In this document: positions 56,601 through 64,000 of the stretch, in pieces
Position numbering within the stretch: the first letter of the stretch is position 1
Layout of the letters: each line of letters begins with the position of its first letter
Position numbers and translations under genes: made by a program
Source of the DNA: Acanthaster planci
Taxonomy: Eukaryota > Echinodermata > Asteroidea > Valvatida > Acanthasteridae
Direction of reading: 5' to 3'
NCBI RefSeq assembly: GCF_001949145.1
Contig: NW_019091369.1
Coordinates: forward strand, 2,926,570 to 2,990,569
DNA length: 64,000 nucleotides
The notes under the pieces: model-generated
What the model was told of the DNA's origin: nothing
Databases searched by the model: none
What the model saw: only the letters and a program-made list of their open reading frames with translations

Positions 56601-58046
56601 CAACAAAGCCCTTAAATGTAAAAGAAACTTTATTAAAACTACACGGAGCAATTAAAATTCATTGCGTCATCTGCACAACGCTTGTTTATTGTTTTTGTTT
56701 TCTGAAAGTAAAAAGACCGACTGACAGCACATAGTCGAGGAAAAAATAACTATCCGCGCCCGAGTTCCCAAGTGCAAACAGCAGCGAGCGGCGTGGAATT
56801 GTCTGGGCCGTGACTCGAGCACGAACCCCCTCGAATAAAGCTCTCGCTGGTGGTCGCCGGTCACGTAAGCAATCCTACCGCGGAAGCTAATCGGAAATTT
56901 GCAGTCTTCTGCCCTTATTTGTGCTGATAAACGTGTAAACACCACTTCTTAAGCGTGCCGGCCAGCATCTACATTTACATGTAGTGGGGTTTGCTCATTA
57001 TATCATGGGTGTTCCAAAAGTCTCGTTTTGTCGCAGGCCCGTGTTTGACTTCAGCGGGAAGACTTTATGACTGGTATTTACTCTGAATGGTAATCGATTC
57101 GTAAGGTTATCGGTCTGTAAGGGGAGTGATTTACACATGCAAGCAAACAGTGAATTTGTCACTGGAAGAAAAAATGTCCTATCAACGAACCTGAAAATAT
57201 CTGCGCAGGATAAACGTTAACGGTAAACAGAATCTGGTGAAAAAAATAATAACATTTGGATACAATCTGAGATCAAACGAATGTTCCATTGATTGGATGA
57301 TTGTGTTCTTAACCTTAGTGTTTGTGGTTGCATATATATCAATCGGTTGGCCTGGTTGCCTGTGTGGTTTATTCTTCACTGTATTTGAATTTTGTTTGCT
57401 CTTTGTTCGCTTGTTTTTGTTTCCCCAGATATCCGCATCCTATTTGCATGGATATTGGCGACTTCAAACACATAATCTTGTATTTACGAAAGTGATTTTA
57501 GTTGTCAATACATTTGTTGTGTGTAATTCTTCTTTAATTTCTCACGTTAAGAGACACTCTAATTATTTTTTATCGATTTCTTTTCTTTCAGGTGCGTATG
57601 CTACCGACGCATCAGCATCAACCTTGCCTCTTCTCCCCACCCATGAGGCGTGGTCTCCTCTTGGTAGCTCTACGCATCACACCAGCAACATCACCACCAC
57701 CTCCTCGCATCAGTACGGAAGCGTCTGGCCTCCCGCTACCTCCTCCGCAGTCCCTCCCGCCTCAATTAGCTGCAGCGTGGGTTCCCCCGTGCCAACGTCC
57801 CTACTTAGGGCAGCTTACACCAATTACAGTCAGCCCAGCACCTCGTCCATCACAGGGGTGCACCGCCCGCCAGTTGGATCAATGTCGTCGTGCGCCGGGT
57901 ACCAGAACTACGGCAGTCCTTCTGAGGCACAAGCAGGCCTAAGCACCACCGACACGAGTGGGACCTACCCTGCCATTGCAAACCAGCTTTGCCCCGGTAA
58001 AGTTGGCGCTTGGAGCCCGCTTACCCCACCCTCGCCAGGAATGTAA
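50602..58046 (+). CDS. Bra (T/TBXT): Brachyury T-box transcription factor, complete
   Basis: Seven coding exons with GT-AG introns join in phase: 50602-50795, 51492-51756, 52336-52476, 52757-52818, 53012-53067, 53510-53698 and 57592-58046 (with stop), 453 codons. The N terminus carries the Brachyury signature [13 protein letters not shown], a conserved peptide linked in vertebrates to Smad1 binding, and SEKGDP. The T domain is about residues 41-222, with [56 protein letters not shown] and [13 protein letters not shown]. After it come [17 protein letters not shown] and [14 protein letters not shown], then a Ser/Thr/Pro-rich activation region ending [11 protein letters not shown], as in vertebrate proteins. 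The exon 1 boundary falls inside the GRR codons, as in vertebrate genes. Odd: KQC at the usual K-x-P place and GTGQ for GGGQ. Nuclear DNA-binding regulator of mesoderm and notochord or gastrulation genes in its family. Confidence 0.97.
53699..57591 (+). other. Brachyury intron 6 (3.9 kb), candidate internal regulatory DNA
   Basis: GTAAGT to TTCTTTCAG. No exon is needed between its ends, because the flanking codons join in phase and match the vertebrate order (SPT, then a H-E-x-W-S-x-L-G block). Three GC-richer islands stand out in AT-rich DNA: 54430-54540, 55950-56110 (with GCCCGCCGGTTAACGCC and CACTTACCGGTAAGCG) and 56720-56900. They may be enhancers. A 92-codon frame over the last island is not supported as a gene. 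Confidence 0.6.
55593..55609. repeat. (TTAA/ATTA) simple repeat
   Basis: ATTAATTAATTAATTAA within intron 6. Confidence 0.85.
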
Positions 58047-58255
58047 GTGTCCGGTATTGGGAAAAAAACTGAACTCTGAGTTATCTCGTTGAAAACAGTA
58101 AACGCAATGCCATTGTATGCAAAGATTCTCTATAGACAAACTGCTGGACGTTTGCAGCGATCAAGTCGACGTCGTATAAACATTTTCCATTGGACAATTT
58201 GTATTTGGTCATCCCTGGAATGGTTTCCTGTTTCCGTCTGTTGCTGCTGGTAGCT

Positions 58256-58261
58256 AATAAA
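58256..58261 (+). terminator. Proximal polyadenylation signal of Brachyury
   Basis: AATAAA 210 bp after the stop codon. Further candidates follow, notably at 59272. Confidence 0.4.
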
Positions 58262-60322
58262 AACAAATTGATATCCTGTGGTAAATGAAGCCAACTGGCT
58301 TCCTATCGGTGATATACCTCATTAAATTATTACATGTCTTATGATAAAGACATTTGGTACAGTAAGATTCCAGGTTGAGTGAGCGAAAGACGGATGTACA
58401 TGTAGTTCTGAATTCAGTTGCTGTCAGTTTCTGCATGACGTAAACGATAGCAGGCTATCGTTTATTAACAGACAGTGTCAGTCCCTTAGAATATCTATCC
58501 ATAATAAATACACGTTATTCTAACCTTAGATTGTACAGGATTATAGGTGGTTCATCGTGTTACGAACAAGACGACAGGGTAAAAGACTGTAAATATTTTT
58601 TAAGTATCGGTACAAACCACGTAATATCTCTCAATAAATTGAATCCACGTTTCCTCGTATAATGTGCTACTTGCAAGTACATCGAGCATTTATTTTTATT
58701 TTCTTTGAACTTCTGAAAGCGGTAGGAAATTTTTTTTTATTTCCGCAAGAGCACAGTATGTAAGATTTAGATATCGATTAAAAGTGGTCTTGGTACTGTC
58801 GCTTCACTTTGAAGGACAATTGAGTTTGCTATAAATTGATCCACCTGCTTTTAACTGCTTACTCTTAAACTCGAGAGTAGTTTGTGTACAGGTGTAATCA
58901 TATCGGTCGTTTTAAAGAACAGCCACAACCCGCACTACAGCTGGATTTCTGCACCTGTTAAATGCAATCAATACTGGTTTCATCTTTGTTTTTTGAAAGA
59001 AATGGTTGGGCAGGGAAGGAGTGGATTTGATAATTTTTTTTACAAAAGATTTTGTACATTTTTGAGTCGTAGAACCTTTATTCTTCTGCATGGAAACTCT
59101 GACACAGTTGTAGATTTCATTTGCGGTACAAATAAATATTAATGCATGAACATGTACATGTATTTTTATATCAAAAAGAAAATGTGACAAAAATTCTTCT
59201 CATTTATTGCTAAACGGAGTAGGGTCCGTCATTCGTTGTAAATATTGAATGTAAATTTGAGACACAAGCCAAATAAAATTCATTTACAAAGTTTAGAGAG
59301 AGACTCGGCCTTTAATTGTATCTTTCTACAATGCATAAAGTTCGTTCCACCCGAGAAGAAGTTCGAAGCGGGTAAGTATAGAATATAGTGTATAAAGAAT
59401 CCTCTCCATTAGACACGTTGACCTATAGACCAACTTTTCAACCCAAGTTTAACCTATTCTCTGTCTTGTTATTTATAATTTGCAATACATTTATTTTCGA
59501 AGTCACCTGATAAGCGCTCGTGCTCTGTGCAGCGCTCGCACACCTGCCGCTGAGCTTTTACCGCAAATCACCTTTCTTCACTGACCACTTTCGACATTAT
59601 TTTTTCTGATCGTTGGTTTGATGGTTGTTTTTCCATTTCATCACAGGTTCACACGGCGGACATATTTTCCATTGAATGAAACTCACTCCCAAAAGACTGT
59701 TCCCGGCAGGCATAGCCAGACAATTGGAAGTATCAGATGCCGGCACCACTGGGAAACGATCGAACTCATATTTTCCGGTGCATGCACTTATATGAGGCCG
59801 TTGTCCCTTACTTATTTTTGTGAATCTTCTGAAGTTCCCGCCCCCCCAAAAAAGAAACACGACTTCCTTTACAATTTCATCAAATTACACTTTTTTGAAT
59901 TAAGGTCTTTGTTTGGGTCTGCAAACCCTTGTCAATGGACAAGACGAGCCGTTGATTTGATTTCCTGACGATAGCTGTTCATATCTCTCTCGAAAAGGCC
60001 TTATATTTTGTGTAGCCATAATTTCAGTGCGGCATTGTAGTACGACGCCCTCTATACTCCCAGAGGTTCACAGAGGGCGTTTTTACGAAACTCTCAGCAG
60101 GTATACCAGGCACGAAATGGGACGAACGAATCTCCCAGGCATGTCGTGTAGCAGTGCTACATGCTACAGTACAAGCCTATGACATTTCAGGTACCTTCAT
60201 AGGCTTGGACTTAAGATACTTAATATGGTTATAATGGTACCCAGGAACTAGACAAAACCCTTGCCGCCGACCGGACGCACAAGCAAACAAGAATGGAAGC
60301 AGATAAGCCTGGGCATGGCAAT
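58262..60322. other. Downstream flank of Brachyury
   Basis: Probable 3' UTR followed by intergenic DNA. Includes a short inverted pair ACGCCCTCT / AGAGGGCGT at about 60044-60080. No gene recognised. Confidence 0.4.
59272..59277 (+). terminator. Possible distal polyadenylation signal of Brachyury
   Basis: AATAAA in CCAAATAAAATTC, preceded by TGTAAATATTGAATGTAAAT, which is UTR-like AT-rich sequence. It would give a 1.2 kb 3' UTR. The choice between signals cannot be made from sequence. Confidence 0.3.
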
Positions 60323-60555
60323 CTGTAGCAAAAAAAGTGCTACACCATTGACTTGTGCACAAAATCACAGCTACACAGTGCTACAGGGTGGGAAGGGAAA
60401 GGTCAGGGGTGGAAATCTGTAGCAAAAAAGTGCTACACCATTGACTTGTGCACAAACTCACTGCTACACGGTGCTACGAGGCTGGGAAGGGAAAAGTCAG
60501 GGGTGGAAATCCGTAGCAGAAAAGTGCTACACCATTGACTTGTGCACAAACTCAC
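60323..60555. repeat. 94-bp tandem repeat, about 2.5 copies, hairpin-forming
   Basis: Units start at 60323, 60417 and 60511 (the last truncated after CTCAC). Each begins with C(T/C)GTAGCA...GTGCTACACCATTGACTTG. GTAGCA and TGCTAC are inverted and separated by an A-rich loop, so every unit can form a small hairpin. Copies differ at a few positions. A related GTAGCAGTGCTACATGCTAC lies just upstream at about 60149. Confidence 0.88.
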
Positions 60556-60959
60556 GGGGAAAGTTTGAAGTCATCAATGCGCATGCGTGGGCTTTGTAGC
60601 AATACCACAACCAGCCCTGATTTCTTTCGTCTCAGGCGTTGAGTGAGATAGGGCGAGGGCGGGGGACGGGCAGAAATTGACTTAGCCCAGCTGAACCACT
60701 TTAAAGAGGATTTCTAGTTATATACTTAAATTTTAAAGGATTTTAGGTAATTAAAGAAAAAAAGTCCAAAACGTTATCAGACCCTTGAAACAGACACTTT
60801 GTTTTACTTTACACTCGTACAGGTAGCAATTTATGGTGGTTGATCATATTTGGTAGTATTGGCTAATATGACGAAATCCGGTGGAACAGGTAGTTTCCTT
60901 CCTTCCAATGAGGCAACGCCCCTTTATTTGCCGTCGCTTAATCGGTTGATCAGATCACG

Positions 60960-61152
60960 TGACTTGTGACCTCTTTCCAATTTTAAAGGTCACTGAGGTC
61001 ACGACTATTGCGGAAGTGAATAACATCAAATTCAGTTACCCGGCGTATCGGAACTCGAGAGGGAGGAATTTCGAGTGCAAGCGGCTCGCTGTTTTGGATG
61101 TTTACAACGTTTACGGCTTTTTGTAAATGTGTCACAGCTAACGGGGGCAAAA
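60960..61152 (+). promoter_or_regulatory. Probable promoter and 5' UTR of a downstream gene
   Basis: AGGTCA-CTG-AGGTCA (60987-61001) is a DR3 nuclear receptor element, next to an inverted TGACCT at 60967. An ETS core GCGGAAGTG lies at 61010. The following 130 bp are GC-richer than the surroundings and lead to an ATG followed at once by a donor. Confidence 0.45.
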
Positions 61153-61156
61153 ATGG
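61153..61156 (+). CDS. Tiny first coding exon of an unidentified gene (start codon plus one base)
   Basis: AAAATGG followed by GTGAGT fits a start codon in good context split off by an intron after four coding bases. The rest of the gene must lie downstream and was not recognised up to 64000. The call depends on the promoter-like context. Confidence 0.3.
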
Positions 61157-64000
61157 GTGAGTTGGTAACATCAAGAAGGCAGTGAGATTCTATTCTGTGC
61201 AATTTGTTGTTCAGGTAAACGGGGCAAAATGCAAACACCGAGAGCACCCTTTGCGTGCGGATGTATTCGCCTGCTCCGTCTACATGTACATATGTACATG
61301 TACATGACTTTATAATGTGCACAGACATGTACATGCACAAGCTATGCTCGGCGTAGGCCCCAGTGTGTATATTGCGCGTCAGAAACAGGTGGTTTGTTTC
61401 TTTTGTAATTTAACCAGTTCCGTGAAAAATTGTTTGTGTTGAATTGTATTTTCTGCCATGAGATTTTTGTTGTCCCAAAGCAGTAGCACTTTAACTTAGC
61501 AGAGTATGACCTGTGTACATGTGTGTCAATAAAGCTATTAGTGTACTGGGTCATGAATGGGTATTTCACCAAACAGGTCAAAAACTGTGTTAAAATTTTG
61601 GCTTCAACATTGTAAGAAATGTGTCCATCATGCACTATCATGGGTCGAACAAGTGGAAGACCATTTTGTCCCTAAATACGTACATGTACCTGTTTGTTTA
61701 TCTACAAATACTGAATAAAATGATCAGTAACTTTGAAAAGTTGTGCACAGATGTCTAACACACACTGTCTGTCTAAAATTTTCACATTTCATGACCTGGT
61801 TTCTTGGTTTTTGAAAACCTTAGTCAGTTTTGGTATGGTTGGGGGGCATGCACTGTCACTTGATAGTGCTGCACTGTCTACCCTGGACAGTGTCTCCATC
61901 TTGTCCTCCTTCTCAGGAGTCTTTACACAGTATGATTTCAAAAGAAAACCTTATGGACTGAAGGCAGTAGGATCAAAAAATGTCACGTAGTATCTGTCGC
62001 TGGTACAGGGCGATCAAATGATTGTGTATATCCAGTGATTTGGTGGATCAACAATGTGAAAGTACAGGTGTATATACTAAATTACAACAGAAATTGTAAT
62101 TGAAAGTAACCAATAGGTCTCTCTCAAATGACGTCACCTCCTATGGATTGCCAAATTATACATCTGCAGTTTAGACATGAAAGTCTGGTGATACACATCG
62201 GCTGCACCATCTTTCTAAGATATTTGGATCAACAAATGTGCGTATTGGGCATTTGCACACTGTATCAACATGCACCTGATGGCGTTGAATACGCAGTCAT
62301 AATTTTCGTACAAGAATGGCATCCAGTGAGAGAGATCTATGGAATAGATGGTTTCAAAAACTGAAGTTGTGTACATGTTAACTGTACGATCTTTATTACT
62401 TGACAGTACTTGAGAGGATAGTGGATTATTTGTATTAGTTACAGTATGATACATGGAAACGAAACTTTTTGAAAACGATGCTTTTACTCTATAGAAGATG
62501 GCAAGATATCTTACTGATAGGCATCAGTAAAATTCCCCTGTAGTAGTGTAGCATATCAGCTTTCAAAAAGTGAAAACATGTCCTAAAAAGCCAAGTATAT
62601 CAGGGAAAAAAATATTGAAAATTTACTTGGAGAGCACTTGGATTTTTTCTGTCGATAGCTCTTCTTTAGAATTGATGAAGACTGAGAATATCCAAATATG
62701 ATTGTGGGTTTGGGGAGTTTTTGTGTGTGCTTATTCGCGTCCTCTTTCCCTTGAAACAAAGCATGATTAAAATATGAAACCACAATATTGATTGTGGCTT
62801 TCCAAAATCAGGAAATCAGACTTTTTCACCCGAATCCCTGGTGATTTCTACACACACAAACACACACATAAAAGAGGAAACCATGTCATGTCATACTGCA
62901 TACTATATAAATTTGTATTATTTTTTCATAATTCAGCGCTTTGAATAATGGGGAAAAGCTCTGGACTTTTATGGTTTCATTTTGTCGAGTGTTTCAGTTT
63001 GAAGTTGACTTGGAAAAGTACAATTGCAGCGTGTGTCACAAATTCTGTTCTTTGCTGCGTTATTATGAATTCAGCAAGTGTCTTTAGAGTCGCCTGATTC
63101 TTATAAGCTGACTGATATGATGTCCATACCTTAGGGCATTGACGAACAGTTCAGGGACAGGGTTAAGTACAGAGGTTGTGCATGCAGGAGCTGGCTAGAG
63201 CATTGCTTCAGGGCCAAATTGCATGTGTAGGCATTATGATTAGAGATTTACATACTCAATGAACGGCCCCAGGCTTGTATTATCCAGCATGTGAAATATT
63301 CAGGAGTGCACTGTTTACATCAGTGAATACTGAAAAGATCCAATCCTGCTGTTGGACTGCTACTTGCTCCACAAACATGTGTATCAGTGGACATCTACAT
63401 GGACGGAATAGTTTTGAAATCGTAAAAAAAAACCCAGAGAATTGCATGTAATTTCTTGAGCAAACATCCGCTGCTGGTTTTTGTGAAATGAATCAGGAAG
63501 TTGTAAAAGCACATAAGCCACATTTCTGCAGAAATGTGTACCATGTATTTAGAAGAGGATATGATTTATGCAGAAGATAATGCTACATGTACATGTACGT
63601 TTTGTAAAGGACAATTAATTAATTAATTAAACGAGTATTGTGTCTACAATGTAACCTTCAGAACACAGTGCATGGCTTGACTAAATGGGAGTGTGGTTTG
63701 AAGCTGAATTTATTTACACTGTTCACTGCACTCCACTGCTCTCCACAGTGTCTCATTAGGATTATATATGCAAATGAGCACCAGGGACCAGTGTCACTGG
63801 TACTCTTGTGGAGCATACACTACAGATCAAAGGTCAAATGCTATACATGATAATATCAGGAGGGATGACCCTGTGATGGGAGGGGGTCCTGCCCCCATGA
63901 TGAAGGTAATGATAGAAATGATGCCTCTTCAGACCAAATTCCATGTAGTGTGGAGCAAATGTCACTCAAAAAATTGAAATTTTTAATTCTTAAAGGGAAA
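61157..64000. other. Right-edge stretch, no gene recognised
   Basis: Probably an intron of the gene proposed to start at 61153. Contains TACATGTACATATGTACATGTACATG at 61281-61306 and an ATTA repeat at 63612-63630. Short open frames (for example 61733-61990 and 62128-62364 on +) have no known domain. Confidence 0.4.

Noticed and set aside
57237-57591. Extension of the last Brachyury exon to 57237
   Set aside because: The frame is open upstream, but the sequence is hydrophobic and intron-like, and TTCTTTCAG at 57591 gives the conserved junction after SPT.
1-64000. CRISPR arrays, bacterial operons, viral or phage genes
   Set aside because: No regularly spaced repeats with unique spacers, no Shine-Dalgarno-led gene strings, and no recognisable viral proteins; the genes are split and metazoan in type.

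Overview
This is animal nuclear DNA, most likely from a non-vertebrate deuterostome; amphioxus (Branchiostoma) is my best guess. The reasons are genes split by GT-AG introns, AT-rich intergenic DNA full of foldback elements and tRNA-derived SINEs, and a complete Brachyury (T-box) gene. The wording of its T domain and its split sites look chordate. The species call rests on remembered family features, not on a search.

Left part (1-11194). A terminal exon of an unrecognised protein with a C-terminal membrane segment lies at the left edge. Next come three + strand exons of an unrecognised gene (5008-5748) that join in phase, and the first two coding exons of an SH3BGRL-type gene on the - strand (6199-8288). 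A tRNA-like core inside a long inverted repeat lies at 5869-6073.

Middle (11195-41108). Here is a cluster of six type I membrane receptors with immunoglobulin (Ig) domains. Each is encoded in one uninterrupted exon with signal peptide, two or three Ig domains, a membrane segment and a long tail. Four point left (A 11195-12862, B 16820-18527, C 23797-25299, D 27940-29460) and two point right (E 31721-33163, F 39141-41108), so the array diverges around 30.5 kb. All six share an extra cysteine pair framing domain 2 and a predicted signal cleavage just before Gln. Domain 1 resembles the first Ig domain of nephrin/Kirrel proteins. Tails differ: B and F carry ITIM-like tyrosines, A, C, D and F carry YxN motifs, and E has no tail tyrosine. 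Between E and F lie a small single-pass membrane gene (34890-35279) and a broken relative (36963-37280), both with an Asp inside the membrane segment.

Right part (41109-64000). A 9.5 kb gene-poor interval holds foldback elements, a SINE and a regulatory-looking block. It leads to Brachyury (50602-58046, seven coding exons, 453 codons). About 0.6-0.7 kb upstream of its ATG are three palindromic POU-dimer-type sites within 84 bp, two CCAAT boxes, a Fox motif and TCF/LEF motifs. Downstream are a 94-bp tandem repeat, and at about 61 kb a probable promoter and tiny first coding exon of another + strand gene.

How the genes may work together: the Ig cluster reads as a locally expanded family of cell-surface recognition or adhesion receptors with diversified signalling tails. 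Brachyury is a separate developmental regulator that happens to be linked to it.
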